Below, in pieces: positions 52,699 to 62,959 of a stretch of DNA of 64,000 bases (positions are counted from its first letter, which is position 1; each line of letters opens with the position of its first letter). The notes below the pieces were generated by a model, which saw only the letters and a program-made list of their open reading frames with translations, did no database searches and was not told where the DNA came from. A program made the translations under genes and the position numbers. The stretch comes from Thauera sp. 2A1 (GTDB lineage: Bacteria > Pseudomonadota > Gammaproteobacteria > Burkholderiales > Rhodocyclaceae): the NCBI RefSeq assembly GCF_009469595.2, contig NZ_SSXV01000019.1, forward strand, positions 33,026 to 97,025, given 5' to 3'.

Positions 52699-54447
52699 GT
52701 GGTGAGGCGCATCGGCCGTCGCTGCGGTTTGAGCGTGGTGGCCGTCGCATGGCTGGCCGCCATGCCGCTGCGCGCACAGACCCCCGACGAGCCAGAGCGC
52801 GCAACCGGGCTCACCGCCAGTCCGGCGGTGCATTCGGCGAGGGCCATGGTCGTGACCGCCAACCCTCACGCCACCCAGGCAGCGCTGCACATCCTGCGCG
52901 AGGGCGGTTCGGCAGTGGATGCCGCGATCGCCGCGGCACTGGTCCTCGGCGTGGTGGAGCCGCAGTCATCCGGCCTGGGCGGTGGCGGGTTCGCGCTGCA
53001 CTATGCGACCGAGGGCGGGGTGGTGGAGGCCTGGGACGGCCGCGAGACAGCGCCGCGGGATGTCGATGCTTCGCTGTTCCTCGGCGCCGACGGGGCGCCG
53101 ATGGCGTTTTACGAGGCAGCGCTCGGTGGGCGCGCGGTGGGAGTGCCCGGCTTGCCGCGTCTGCTTGCCGAACTGCACGCACGCCACGGTCGCCTGCCGT
53201 GGGTGAGCCTGTTCCAGCCTGCGATCCGGCTCGCGGAAGAAGGTTTTCCGGTGTCGCCGCGGCTGCACGCGCTGGTCGCTGCGGACGCCCACTTGTTCCG
53301 CGATCCGGGTGCGCGCGCGCTGTTCTTCGATGCGGCGGGGCGGCCGCTGGCGGTTGGGGCGCGGCTCGTCAATCCCTCCCTGGCGGCGACGCTGCGCATC
53401 CTGGCGCACGATGGCGTCGCGCCCTTCTACGAGGGAAGCCTTGCCGTCGATCTGGTTGCCGCTGCGCAGGCTGCGCCGAACGCCGGGAAGCTGAGCATCG
53501 ATGACCTGAGGAAGTATCGGGCGGTGCGTCGTCAGCCGCTGTGCGCGTCTTATCGCACCTGGAAGATCTGCGGCATGCCGCCCCCGAGTTCGGGCGGAGG
53601 TACACTGCTGGCGATGCTCGGCATCCTGGAGCGCTTTCCACTGTCGCAACTCGCATCCGACTCCGCCTTTCCGCTGCACCTGTTCGCCGAAGCCGGCCGG
53701 CTGGCGTATGCGGATCGTGACGCCTGGTATGGCGATCCGGCGACGATGGTGACGTCGCCGGCAGCACTGATCGACGGCCGCTATCTTGCCCGGCGGGCGG
53801 CGCAGATTCGACTCGACGCCAGCCTGGCCCGGGTGGATGCAGGCGAGCCGGTTCCCCGCCGGACACCGGTCGCGGCCGTCGAGATTGAGCAGCCCTCGAC
53901 CACACACCTCTCCATCGTCGATGCGCAAGGCAATGCAGTGGCGCTGACCGCGTCGATCGAGGATGCTTTCGGCAGCCGGCGCCTCGTCGGCGGCTTCCTG
54001 CTCAACAACCAGTTGACCGATTTCAGCTTCCAGCCGCGCAGCGCACACGGAGTCCACCCCAACCGCGTGGAAGGAGGACGGCGCCCGCGCAGCTCCATGG
54101 CCCCGACGCTGATCTTCAGCCGTGGCGGCACGCTATACGCGGTGCTCGGCTCGGCGGGCGGGGGCGCCATCATCAATTACGTCGCCGAGGCAGTGGTCGG
54201 CCTGACCGACTGGCAATTGCCGCCGGATGCCGTGCTGGCGCGCCCGCACGTCGGCAGTCGCAACGGGCCCACCGAGGTCGAGGATCGGCCGGAGGGCGGG
54301 GTGCTGGCTGACCGTCTGCGCTTGTTCGGCCAAAGCGTGGTGCTGCGCAGCCTGACCAGCGGCAGCAGCGTTGTCGTCCGCGCCGCGGATGGAGGTTGGC
54401 TGGGGGCTGCCGATCCGCGGCGGGAAGGCAGCGCCGCGGGCTTCTGA
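52699..54447 (+). CDS. ggt: Gamma-glutamyltranspeptidase
   Basis: 582-aa periplasmic enzyme that cleaves gamma-glutamyl bonds such as in glutathione. It has a signal peptide (CGLSVVAVAWLAAMPLRAQ) and is made as a precursor that self-cleaves before a Thr: the nucleophile lies in EQPSTTHLSIVD near residue 400, preceding the small subunit. Substrate motifs EPQSSGLGGGGFAL and NNQLTDFSF are present, as is PSSMAPT-like RPRSSMAPTLIF. It uses a GTG start (52699) with GAGGAGGCG upstream. A single gene in the same orientation as pfp. Confidence 0.93.
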   Translation: MVRRIGRRCGLSVVAVAWLAAMPLRAQTPDEPERATGLTASPAVHSARAMVVTANPHATQAALHILREGGSAVDAAIAAALVLGVVEPQSSGLGGGGFALHYATEGGVVEAWDGRETAPRDVDASLFLGADGAPMAFYEAALGGRAVGVPGLPRLLAELHARHGRLPWVSLFQPAIRLAEEGFPVSPRLHALVAADAHLFRDPGARALFFDAAGRPLAVGARLVNPSLAATLRILAHDGVAPFYEGSLAVDLVAAAQAAPNAGKLSIDDLRKYRAVRRQPLCASYRTWKICGMPPPSSGGGTLLAMLGILERFPLSQLASDSAFPLHLFAEAGRLAYADRDAWYGDPATMVTSPAALIDGRYLARRAAQIRLDASLARVDAGEPVPRRTPVAAVEIEQPSTTHLSIVDAQGNAVALTASIEDAFGSRRLVGGFLLNNQLTDFSFQPRSAHGVHPNRVEGGRRPRSSMAPTLIFSRGGTLYAVLGSAGGGAIINYVAEAVVGLTDWQLPPDAVLARPHVGSRNGPTEVEDRPEGGVLADRLRLFGQSVVLRSLTSGSSVVVRAADGGWLGAADPRREGSAAGF

Positions 54448-54500
54448 TCCAGCTCTCAGATCGGCCAGGCTTGCCTTCAGAGGGCAGACGGGCCCATGAC

Positions 54501-54537
54501 AAAAACGCCATGCTGCAGGTTGTGCAGTCATGGCGTT
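54501..54537 (-). terminator. Terminator of the GH17-GT2 gene
   Basis: AACGCCATG and CATGGCGTT with an inner CTGCA/TGCAG extension (one bulged base) form a long stem, followed on the minus strand by TTTTT. It lies 52 bases after the stop codon of the minus-strand gene. Confidence 0.75.
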
Positions 54538-54588
54538 CGACCTGGCGAAAAGGGGCGTTGCTGGCGTCGAATACGCCGCGGCCAGGGT

Positions 54589-57198
54589 TCAGGCGGGCAC
54601 GGCGTGCGGCGTACCGTCGTGCTGTGCCTTGTCCGGCATGTAGGCGGCCACCTGGCAGGCGATCGCAGCCAGGTAGGGGATGCACTGCAGACACAGGATG
54701 CCCACCCAGAGCTGAGTTTCGATGCTGTTGGCGCCGCGCATCAGGATCAGCGCCACGGCCCCAAGCAGCAGCGCCACCAGCATGCCGATTTCCTCGCGGA
54801 TGGGGCCGAAGAAGGCCAGAGCCCCCTGTGCGCGCCAGCCCTTGGGGGTGCGTACGAAGACGCCTTTCTTCTTCACGATGCCGGTGAATACACCGCGTGC
54901 GATGGCGTGCGCGAGGCCTACAGAAAGGATGGACGCACCCAGGATGTCCTTCCATGGGCAATCCATCGTGCGCCGATAAAGGATGGGGCCGAGCGCGGCC
55001 TTGAACGCCATGAAGCCCAGGATCGGCAAGGCCAGCGCGACCACCGGCAGGCCGAAGGATTTCGGCAACAGCAGAATGCCCAGGGTCCAGAAGAGGCTGC
55101 CAAAGGCGAAGACCAGTTGCAGCGCATCGCCCAGCCAGGCGAACCAGCCGGTCAGGAAGTGGTAGCGCTGCGCCAGGTTAAGGTTGCTCTTGCCCAGCAT
55201 CTGCGGCAGGTGTGCCTTCAGGATCTGCATCGCGCCGAAGGCCCAGCGGAAGCGCTGGGTCTTGATCGACGCGAAATCGGACGGCGTGAGGCCGCGGCCG
55301 AGGATATGGTCTACGTAGCGTGTGTCGTAGCCGCGCTCGATGAGGCGCAGGCCCAGTTCGGTGTCTTCGCAGATGCACCATTCGGACCAGCCGCCGACCT
55401 CCTCCAGCGCCAGGCGGCGCACCAGCGTCATCGTGCCGTGCTGGATCAGCGCGTTGCGCTCGTTGCGGTGGTGCATGCCGATGCGGAAGAAACCGTCGAA
55501 CTCCCAGTTGCACATGCGGCGGAAGGGCTGCGTCTCCCAGTCGCGGTGCGCCTGCGGCGCCTGCACGACGGCGACGTCGGGCTTGTCGAAGTGCGGGATG
55601 AGGCTGGAGAGCCATTCCGGATCGACGACGTAGTCCGCATCGACCACGCCGATGACCTCGGCGCGTGGGTCGGTCACCTTGAGGCCGTAGTTCAGGGCGC
55701 CGGCCTTGAACCCCGGCCAGTTCTCCAGGTGGAAGAAGCGGAAGCGCGGGCCGAGCTCGGCGCAGCGCTTCTCGAGCGGCTTCCACAGCTCTTCTTCCTT
55801 GGTGTTGTTGTCCAGCACCAGCACTTCGAAGTTCTTGTAGTTCATTGCCGCCAGGCTGTCGATGGTGGCGATCACCATCTCCGGGGGCTCGCTGTAGCAG
55901 GCAAGGTGGATCGAGACGAAAGGCTGGTCTTCCTCGAGGTGCGGACGCATCGGCATGAAGCGACGCTGCCATTTCTTCTTGAACAGCATCTCGCCGAACT
56001 CGAAACCATGCGACAACAGCACCGCCGCCGTCAGGCCGGTGGCGGCGATGAGCATTGCCAGGCCGATCAGGTCGCGCTGGGTCAGGTAATAGTCGAGCGG
56101 CACGTTGAGGCCGATGATCAACGTTGAGACGCAGGCCTGGATCAGTCCGGCGAGGAAGATGCGGCCGAAGATGCTCCAGTCGGTCAGGAAGAAGGCAATC
56201 AGGAACATCGGCAGCAGCGCGAACACCGCGGCGTTGCTGGCTTTCTTCGCCCAGTGCGGATCGCGCTCCACCAAGCCTTCCAGAGCGAACTTCTGCTCGC
56301 GGTCGGCGTTGTACATGCCCCAGTAGGCGCCGGCCCAACCCTCGACCTCAACCTTCCATGGCTGATCGATGGCTTCCATCAGAAAGTAGTCCAGGCGCGG
56401 CGTGCGCGGGTTGGCGAGGAACTCGCGGATGAAGCGCGCCTCGTTGTCGAGCGAAGGCACGGCAGCGCCGATGACCGGCCCCTTGCTGGGCCAGCCGATC
56501 TCGCCTATCACGATCTTCTTCTTCGGGAAGGTCTTCGCCAGTTCGTCATAGCGCTGGAAGGCGTAATTGACTGCAGCTTCGACCGGAACGCCCTCGTGGT
56601 AGGGCAGCAGGTGCACGGTGATGTAATCGACGTGCTTCACCAACTCCGGATATTTGAGCCACACGTGCCAGGGCTCTGCCGTCGACACCGGCTTGCGCTG
56701 GGCTTTGCGCACGCGGTCCAGATAGACGATCAACTGGTCGGGCGTCAGGTCGCCGCGCAGGATGGATTCGTTGCCCACCATCAGCCGCTCGACATGGCGC
56801 ATGCCGCGCGTCTTGGCGATCAGCGCGGTGATCTCCTTGTCGTTCTTGTCGGCGTCACGGTCCAGCCAGGCGCCGGCGGTGACCAGCATGTCGCGCTCGC
56901 CCGCGACCGTCAGGAGCTCTGGCATGTCGTTGACGCCGTAGGTGCGCAACGCGTCGGAGTTGCGCGCGAGCAGGTCGAGGTCGGCGGCGAGTTCCGCCCG
57001 CGTGGGGTATGTGCCCTTCAGCGGGCTCTGGTCGCGCTGGAAGCCGTTGTAGGCGAAACCCTTGATGCTCTGGTTGGTGCCGATGAATTCGGCGCCCCGG
57101 TTGAAATGCTCCCACAACCAATACTGGGCGATCGCGACCAGGCCGGCGATGGCGGCGGCGACTGCCACGCGGTAAGCGAACGAAGCGGCTTGTTTCAT
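54589..57198 (-). CDS. GH17 - GT2 fusion, probable beta-glucan synthase (NdvB-like)
   Basis: 869-aa inner-membrane protein. After a first helix comes a GH17-like domain (about residues 40-320) with catalytic-type glutamates in VGNESILR and IGEIGWPSKG; then a membrane block (about 325-410); a GT2 glycosyltransferase domain (about 425-660) with VVDADYVVD, CICEDTELG and QRFRW (Q-x-x-R-W, near residue 648); and further helices to the end. This layout is known from NdvB-type proteins of Pseudomonas and Bradyrhizobium that make beta-(1,3)-glucans. The substrate is presumably UDP-glucose; the product type is inferred only from the family. Single gene with its own terminator. Confidence 0.85.
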   Translation of the reverse strand: MKQAASFAYRVAVAAAIAGLVAIAQYWLWEHFNRGAEFIGTNQSIKGFAYNGFQRDQSPLKGTYPTRAELAADLDLLARNSDALRTYGVNDMPELLTVAGERDMLVTAGAWLDRDADKNDKEITALIAKTRGMRHVERLMVGNESILRGDLTPDQLIVYLDRVRKAQRKPVSTAEPWHVWLKYPELVKHVDYITVHLLPYHEGVPVEAAVNYAFQRYDELAKTFPKKKIVIGEIGWPSKGPVIGAAVPSLDNEARFIREFLANPRTPRLDYFLMEAIDQPWKVEVEGWAGAYWGMYNADREQKFALEGLVERDPHWAKKASNAAVFALLPMFLIAFFLTDWSIFGRIFLAGLIQACVSTLIIGLNVPLDYYLTQRDLIGLAMLIAATGLTAAVLLSHGFEFGEMLFKKKWQRRFMPMRPHLEEDQPFVSIHLACYSEPPEMVIATIDSLAAMNYKNFEVLVLDNNTKEEELWKPLEKRCAELGPRFRFFHLENWPGFKAGALNYGLKVTDPRAEVIGVVDADYVVDPEWLSSLIPHFDKPDVAVVQAPQAHRDWETQPFRRMCNWEFDGFFRIGMHHRNERNALIQHGTMTLVRRLALEEVGGWSEWCICEDTELGLRLIERGYDTRYVDHILGRGLTPSDFASIKTQRFRWAFGAMQILKAHLPQMLGKSNLNLAQRYHFLTGWFAWLGDALQLVFAFGSLFWTLGILLLPKSFGLPVVALALPILGFMAFKAALGPILYRRTMDCPWKDILGASILSVGLAHAIARGVFTGIVKKKGVFVRTPKGWRAQGALAFFGPIREEIGMLVALLLGAVALILMRGANSIETQLWVGILCLQCIPYLAAIACQVAAYMPDKAQHDGTPHAVPA

Positions 57199-57470
57199 CT
57201 GGAATTTTGTCCGATGGAAGTGGGCGTCACCCTTGGAAAGGAGCGACGTGGGGCATTACGGGATGCGCCGCGACGGCAGTCGTGCTGGGCGGGCACGGGC
57301 ACGTGTCGAAATTCACTTCGATTCGGCGCTGTGACACAATCCCGGCCTTGATCGATCCTGACGGCGGGCATTTTAGGCGCTATCTCAGGCCGTTACGAGC
57401 CCGCAGGAATCCGATTTTGCAACAGTCCTTGTTGCATTGCGGAAACAGCGCTTTCGAAGGAATATTCAGC

Positions 57471-57857
57471 TTGGAACAGAAGCTTCTTGCGCAGGGCGAT
57501 GTGCTCGGCGTGCCGATGCGCGTGCTGCTGTGGGGTGTCATCGTGCTGACGGTTGCGATCGGGGTGCGCTACGGCCTGCTCGAAAATGGCCTGCTGCCGC
57601 GCGATTGCCTGGCACCCGGCAGTCCCGTCGCGCCTTGCGTGTTCAAGACGGCGCTGGTGCAGTCCTTCCTGCACGAGCGCCTGGGCTGGGGCAGCCTTGC
57701 CCTGGGCGCCATTTCGTTCATGCTGGGCTGCCGCAGGGCGGCATGGGCGGGCTGGCTCGCCGGACTCCTCGGTCTCGTCCTCTATAGCTACGAGCCGGCC
57801 GCGGTGGGCGCGATGCTATCGGTCCTCGTGCTTGCGCGGCCGCAGCAGCGGCACTGA
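57471..57857 (+). CDS. Small membrane protein of unknown function
   Basis: About 128-aa hydrophobic protein with three predicted helices (VLLWGVIVLTVAIGVRYGLL, LGWGSLALGAISFMLGC and WAGWLAGLLGLVLYSYEPAA plus a tail). I do not recognise it. The start is uncertain: TTG 57471 has GAAGGA about ten bases upstream, while ATG 57516 gives 113 residues and no clear site. It is divergent from the GH17-GT2 gene and convergent with the second GH17 gene, overlapping its end by 42 bp. Wedged between two glucan genes, it may be a partner of that system; this is inference from position only. Confidence 0.6.
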   Translation: MEQKLLAQGDVLGVPMRVLLWGVIVLTVAIGVRYGLLENGLLPRDCLAPGSPVAPCVFKTALVQSFLHERLGWGSLALGAISFMLGCRRAAWAGWLAGLLGLVLYSYEPAAVGAMLSVLVLARPQQRH

Positions 57858-59423
57858 CAGGATCAGGCCGATCACCAGCCAGGCGATGGCCTGGGGGTTG
57901 GCCGGCTCTGGCAGCCAGCGTCCGAGGACGCAAATTGCCATCACCCACGCAAAGAGGCGCTCAGCGCGGCCGCTGCAGCCCTGCCACCAGCCGATGACGC
58001 CGAGTGCGAGCGCTGGCGTGAAGTAGAGCAGGGTCGGGAAATCACGATAGCGCGCGTCGACGAACAGCAGCAAGGCCGCGATCGACGCGGAGAACATCAG
58101 CAGGGAACGCATCAGCCCCAAGGTGGTGGCGCACGATAGAGGCCGGCGCGCGCAAAGCGCCGCCCATGCAGCCTCGCCAGAAGGAAGTTCCTCACCTCGC
58201 CACCGTCCGAGCACGACGGCCAACATGGCGGCGAGGAGGGCGATGCCGCCAAGTACGCCCCATTCCAGTGCATCGCGATAGGCCACCAGAGCGTGTTCCC
58301 AATGCAGCACGGCAATCAGCCCGGCGGTTGCTGCCACGGCAGTGAGGGCCGCGGTGCGCAAGGCGGTCGTGCCTGCCGTCGTTGCTGCCAGCAGCAGGCC
58401 GATGAGTGCGCCCGCCGCAGCCCCGGCGAGGGGAGGCATGGCGCTGGCGCGCTCCGACACCGCGCCGGCAAGCGGAAATTTCGGTATCAGGGTCTGCGCC
58501 TCGAGCATGCCCCAGTAGCCGCCGACGGTACCCTCAAGGCGGCGCTTCCACGGCTGGTCGATCGCCTCGATCAGGTTGTAGTTCCAGCCTCGGGCATGCG
58601 CCTGATGCACGAACTCCCTGATGTAGCGCGCCTGATTGACCCGGGACGGCTTCGATTCCTCGCGCTGGCGACCCTCGCTTGGCCAGCCCGTCTCGCCGAT
58701 CAGGAGGGGCTTTCCGGCGAAATGCGAACTCATCTTGTCGTGGATGTCGGCGACGTGGGCGAGCGCATGCTCGATGTCGACCGGTTCGTCCTCCCAGAAG
58801 GGCAGGATGTGCACGGTAACGAAATCGACCTCGCTCGCCAGGCTGTCATGCTTGACCCAGAATTCCCACACGTCCGCATAGGTGACCGGCACCGCTGCCC
58901 TGGCCTTGGCTTCACGGATCAGCGCGCGCATTTCGTCTTCGCTGCGCTCACGCCGCAGCAGCACTTCGTTGCCGACGATCAGGGCGCGGACGACGTCGCG
59001 ATTGGCGTTTGCCAGCGTGATCGCACGCTCGAGTTCGACGGCGTTCTTTTTGCGGTCGAAGCCGATCCAGGCGCCGAGCAGCACCTTCAGCCCGACGCTG
59101 CGGGCGACGTCGACGACCTGATCCAGGCCGTGATCGATCGAATACAGCCGCACGCACTCGGTGATCCTGGCCAGTGCTGCCAGATCCGTTTCGATCTGCG
59201 CGCGCGCGACGCGTGCGTTCTTGTCGAAGGGCGTCTGGCCAGGGAAGTGATAGGGCGCATAGGACACGCACTTGAGCTTTTCGCCGTCGGACAGGTGCAG
59301 GTCATACATCGGAACAGGACGCGTCCCGGCCCACACCCAGGCAAGCAGGGCGGCGAGGGCGAGGAGGTGGGCGACGAGCAGGGCGACCCACAGGGGGCGA
59401 TGGGCGTTTCGGGAGGCTTGCAT
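57816..59423 (-). CDS. GH17-domain membrane protein
   Basis: 535-aa inner-membrane protein. An N-terminal helix (WVALLVAHLLALAALLAWVWAG) is followed by a GH17-like domain (about residues 40-310) with the glutamates in VGNEVLLRRE and IGETGWPSEG and IDQPWKRRLEG, then about eight helices. Unlike its neighbour it has no glycosyltransferase domain, so it may branch, trim or cyclise a beta-1,3-glucan made by the GH17-GT2 protein. The start is ATG 59423; the in-frame ATG at 59486 lies in the T-tract of the gcvP terminator and has no ribosome site. The two GH17 parts share motif order with little close identity. Confidence 0.82.
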   Translation of the reverse strand: MQASRNAHRPLWVALLVAHLLALAALLAWVWAGTRPVPMYDLHLSDGEKLKCVSYAPYHFPGQTPFDKNARVARAQIETDLAALARITECVRLYSIDHGLDQVVDVARSVGLKVLLGAWIGFDRKKNAVELERAITLANANRDVVRALIVGNEVLLRRERSEDEMRALIREAKARAAVPVTYADVWEFWVKHDSLASEVDFVTVHILPFWEDEPVDIEHALAHVADIHDKMSSHFAGKPLLIGETGWPSEGRQREESKPSRVNQARYIREFVHQAHARGWNYNLIEAIDQPWKRRLEGTVGGYWGMLEAQTLIPKFPLAGAVSERASAMPPLAGAAAGALIGLLLAATTAGTTALRTAALTAVAATAGLIAVLHWEHALVAYRDALEWGVLGGIALLAAMLAVVLGRWRGEELPSGEAAWAALCARRPLSCATTLGLMRSLLMFSASIAALLLFVDARYRDFPTLLYFTPALALGVIGWWQGCSGRAERLFAWVMAICVLGRWLPEPANPQAIAWLVIGLILSVPLLRPRKHEDR

Positions 59424-59485
59424 GTCCGGGAGCAGACGATCGGTTCGGTCGATGTCGGAGCGGTTGGGCCGCGATGGAAGCTGCA

Positions 59486-59517
59486 TAAAAAAGCCACGCC
59501 CGCAGGGGCGTGGCTTC
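59486..59517 (-). terminator. Rho-independent terminator after gcvP
   Basis: AAGCCACGCCC and GGGCGTGGCTT form a perfect 11-bp stem with a 4-nt loop, followed on the minus strand by TTTTTTATG. It closes the gcvH-gcvP transcript. Confidence 0.9.
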
Positions 59518-59559
59518 GCGACGAAGCGGAGCGGATTCTACCGCAGGCGCGTGTCTGCC

Positions 59560-62454
59560 TCAGGCATAGTCGCTCATCGGCACGCAGGCGCAAAACAGGT
59601 TGCGGTCGCCATACACATCGTCGATGCGGTTCACGCTCGGCCAGAACTTGTTCTCCGCCACCCAGGACAGCGGGAAAACCGCCTGCTCCCGCGAGTAAGG
59701 CCGGTTCCAGTCGCCGGTGAGGTCGGCCTGGGTGTGCGGCGCGTTCTTCAGCGGGTTGTCCTCGGCCGGCCAGGTACCGGTCTCGACCTGGCGGATTTCC
59801 TCGCGGATCGCGATCATCGCGGCGACGAAGCGTTCGAGCTCGCCCAGATCCTCCGACTCTGTCGGCTCGATCATGATCGTGCCGGCCACCGGGAAGGACA
59901 TCGTCGGCGCGTGGAATCCGTAGTCCATCAGGCGCTTGGCGATGTCGACCTCGCTGATGCCGGTTGCCGCCTTGATCGGACGGATGTCGATGATGCACTC
60001 GTGCGCGACACGCCCCTGGTTTCCGGTGTAGAGCACCGGATAGTGCGGTCCGAGGCGCGCGGCGAGGTAGTTGGCATTGAGGATGGCGATCTCGGTCGCC
60101 TGCCTGAGCCCCTGGCCGCCCATCATGGTGATGTACATCCACGAGATCGGCAGGATGCTGGCCGAGCCGAACGGCGCAGCGGCGACGGCGCCCTGGCCCT
60201 TGTTCGGGCGGTCCTGAGGGCCGGTCGGAGCAACGACGTGGTCGGCCATGAAGGGTGCCAGATGTGCCGCCAGGCCGATCGGCCCCATACCCGGTCCGCC
60301 GCCGCCATGCGGAATGCAGAAGGTCTTGTGCAGGTTCATGTGCGACACGTCGGCGCCGATGCAGGCGGGTGAGGTGAGCCCGACCTGCGCGTTGAGGTTG
60401 GCGCCGTCCATATACACTTGGCCGCCGTGCTGGTGGACGATCTCGCAGATCTCGCGCACTGCCTCCTCGAACACGCCGTGCGTAGAGGGGTAGGTGATCA
60501 TCAGCGCAGCCAGGCGGTCGGCGTGCTGGGCGGCCTTGGCGCGCAGATCGGCGACATCGACGTTGCCCTTGTCGTCGCAATCCACCACCACCACCTGCAT
60601 GCCGCACATCTGCGCCGTCGCGGGGTTGGTGCCGTGCGCGGATTTCGGGATCAGGCAGATGTTCCGGTGCGCCTCGCCGCGGCTGGCGTGGTAACGCGAG
60701 ATCGCCACGAGGCCGGCATATTCGCCCTGTGCGCCCGAGTTCGGCTGCATGCAGATCGCCGGGAAGCCGGTGACCGCGCGAAGGTAGGAGGCGAGGCCCT
60801 CGATCATTTCCATATAGCCGGCCGCCTGCTCGCGGGGTGCGAACGGATGCAGGTTGGCGAATTCGGGCCAGGTGACCGGGATCATCTCGCTGGTGGCGTT
60901 GAGCTTCATCGTGCACGAGCCGAGCGAGATCATCGAGTGGTCGAGCGCGAGGTCCCGGTTCTGCAGCTTCTTGAGGTAACGCAGCATCTGATGCTCGGTG
61001 TGGTGCGAATTGAACACCGGATGCGTCAGGATGGCGTCGGTGCGCAGCAGCGAGGCCGGGATCGCGCCGCCAGAAGCGGTCACGCGTGCATCGAGCGCCG
61101 CAAGATCGGCCTCGACACCGAAGCAACGCAGAACGGCGGCAATGTCGTCTGCCGCGGTGGTCTCATCCACCGAGAGACCGACGATGCGGTCATCGGCGGC
61201 GTGGCGGAGGTTGTAGCCGGCTGCCTCGGCTGCGGCGAGGATCTGGGGCCCTCGTGCGCCGACTTCCACCTCGATAGTGTCAAAAAACGCCGTGCTGGCC
61301 AGTTGGAAACCTGCGCCGCGCAGCGCCTCGGCGACGATGGCAGCCAGCCGGTGCACACGTGTGGCGATGGTGCGCAAGCCCTTCGGTCCATGGTAGACAG
61401 CGTAGAACCCGGCCATGTTGGCGAGCAGAACCTGCGAGGTGCAGATGTTGGAGTTCGCCTTCTCGCGACGGATGTGCTGTTCGCGTGTCTGCAGCGTCAT
61501 GCGCAGCGCTGTCTTGCCGCGGGCATCCTTCGATACGCCGATGATGCGACCGGGCATGGAGCGGACGTGAGCTTCGCGCGTGGCGAAGAAGGCGGCGTGC
61601 GGGCCGCCGAACCCCATCGGAACGCCAAAGCGCTGCGCTGAGCCGAGTGCGATGTCCGCCCCCATCGCACCTGGGCTCTTGAGCAGCACGAGTGCCAGCA
61701 GATCGGTCGCGACTGCGGCCACTGCACCCTTCGCCTTGAGCGCAGCGATGATGGTGCCCAGGTCGGCGATCTCGCCGTGCAGGTTCGGGTACTGCAGCAG
61801 GGCGCCGAATACATCGTGGTTTTCCGCCTCGACAGCGTTGCCGAGGATCAGGTCGAAGCTGAAGTAGTGTGCACGCGTGCGGATGACGTCGATGGTCTGC
61901 GGATAGCAGGCCGCATCGACAAAGAATGCGTTCGATTTCGATTTCGACACCCGGCGCGCCATGGCCATCGCTTCGGCGGCGGCCGTCGCCTCGTCGAGCA
62001 GCGAGGCATTGGCCAGCTCCAGCCCTGTCAGGTCGATGACCATCTGCTGGTAATTCAGTAGCGCCTCGAGGCGCCCCTGGGATATCTCGGCCTGATAAGG
62101 CGTGTACGCCGTGTACCAGCCAGGATTCTCCATGACGTTGCGCAGGATGACGGCTGGCGTGATGGTGCCGAAATAGCCCAGGCCGATCATGGACGTGCAG
62201 AGCGCGTTCTTCGACGCGATCGCCCGAAGGTCGGCGAGCGCCTCATGTTCAGGTCGTGATCCGGGCAGCGGGAGATCGCCCGACAGGCGGATCGATGCCG
62301 GCACGGTCTGCGCGATCAGATCGTCCACATTTGCCACGTCGAGCGCGGCACACATGTGGGCAATTTCCTCAACATTAGGGCCGAGATGGCGATGAATGAA
62401 GGCATCCCGCTGTTCGAGCTGAGCAAGCGGCGCAGAAAGGGGGCTAGGCGTCAT
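59560..62454 (-). CDS. gcvP: Glycine dehydrogenase (decarboxylating), P-protein
   Basis: 964-aa PLP-dependent glycine decarboxylase of the glycine cleavage system; it takes CO2 from glycine and hands the aminomethyl group to lipoylated GcvH. It is the single-chain form, with two homologous halves. The PLP lysine is in [24 protein letters not shown] (near residue 700), and [10 protein letters not shown] and [24 protein letters not shown] are typical of the N-terminal half. ATG 62454 ([19 protein letters not shown]) was chosen as the family start. It follows gcvH after 124 bp on the same strand and is closed by a strong terminator. Confidence 0.97.
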   Translation of the reverse strand: MTPSPLSAPLAQLEQRDAFIHRHLGPNVEEIAHMCAALDVANVDDLIAQTVPASIRLSGDLPLPGSRPEHEALADLRAIASKNALCTSMIGLGYFGTITPAVILRNVMENPGWYTAYTPYQAEISQGRLEALLNYQQMVIDLTGLELANASLLDEATAAAEAMAMARRVSKSKSNAFFVDAACYPQTIDVIRTRAHYFSFDLILGNAVEAENHDVFGALLQYPNLHGEIADLGTIIAALKAKGAVAAVATDLLALVLLKSPGAMGADIALGSAQRFGVPMGFGGPHAAFFATREAHVRSMPGRIIGVSKDARGKTALRMTLQTREQHIRREKANSNICTSQVLLANMAGFYAVYHGPKGLRTIATRVHRLAAIVAEALRGAGFQLASTAFFDTIEVEVGARGPQILAAAEAAGYNLRHAADDRIVGLSVDETTAADDIAAVLRCFGVEADLAALDARVTASGGAIPASLLRTDAILTHPVFNSHHTEHQMLRYLKKLQNRDLALDHSMISLGSCTMKLNATSEMIPVTWPEFANLHPFAPREQAAGYMEMIEGLASYLRAVTGFPAICMQPNSGAQGEYAGLVAISRYHASRGEAHRNICLIPKSAHGTNPATAQMCGMQVVVVDCDDKGNVDVADLRAKAAQHADRLAALMITYPSTHGVFEEAVREICEIVHQHGGQVYMDGANLNAQVGLTSPACIGADVSHMNLHKTFCIPHGGGGPGMGPIGLAAHLAPFMADHVVAPTGPQDRPNKGQGAVAAAPFGSASILPISWMYITMMGGQGLRQATEIAILNANYLAARLGPHYPVLYTGNQGRVAHECIIDIRPIKAATGISEVDIAKRLMDYGFHAPTMSFPVAGTIMIEPTESEDLGELERFVAAMIAIREEIRQVETGTWPAEDNPLKNAPHTQADLTGDWNRPYSREQAVFPLSWVAENKFWPSVNRIDDVYGDRNLFCACVPMSDYA

Positions 62455-62578
62455 GATGGTCTTTTGCGCATCCGAGGAGCGCGCACAGCGGGACGGCGTG
62501 ACCGCTGTGCGCACTGGTGGGGTCAGTCAGGTTGGGTGAGCTGCCGAGTCGGCGGCAGCGTGCAAGAAAACGAGCGCG

Positions 62579-62959
62579 TCAATCGATCTCGGCCGCGTAG
62601 GCAGTTGCATCGAGAAGCGCCGCCAGGTCATCCGTGTTGTCCGGCTTCAGCTTGAACAGCCAGGCGGCGTAAGCATCCCCATTGACGCTCTCCGGAGCCG
62701 ACGCGGCGTCCTCGTTTGCTGCGACGACTTCACCGGCAAGCGGGGCGTAGATGTCCGACGCGGCCTTGACGGACTCGACGACCGCGCAAGCCTCGCCGGC
62801 GGCAAGCTTGCGACCAGCCTCGGGCAGTTCAAGGAATACCACGTCTCCGAGGGCCTCCTGCGCATGGTCGGTGATCCCGACCGTCAGCGTGCCGTCGTCC
62901 TCGACGCGGATCCACTCGTGGGACTTCGTATATTTGAGACCAGCGGGGATGTTGCTCAT
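62579..62959 (-). CDS. gcvH: Glycine cleavage system H protein
   Basis: 126-aa lipoyl carrier of the glycine cleavage system. The lipoylated Lys is in [19 protein letters not shown] (near residue 65), and [14 protein letters not shown] at the N-terminus is diagnostic. ATG 62959 follows GGAGAATTCC. First recognised gene behind the tandem glycine riboswitch. The gcvT gene, which usually comes before gcvH, is absent here, and a 57-codon frame with overlapping stop lies in its place. Confidence 0.96.
   Translation of the reverse strand: MSNIPAGLKYTKSHEWIRVEDDGTLTVGITDHAQEALGDVVFLELPEAGRKLAAGEACAVVESVKAASDIYAPLAGEVVAANEDAASAPESVNGDAYAAWLFKLKPDNTDDLAALLDATAYAAEID

Noticed and set aside
59424..59486. 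Longer start (ATG 59486) for the GH17 membrane protein
   Set aside because: The codon sits in the T-tract of the gcvP terminator and has no ribosome-binding site.
60418..61641. 407-codon plus-strand frame opposite gcvP
   Set aside because: Lies within the coding strand complement of gcvP, which is complete and conserved here.
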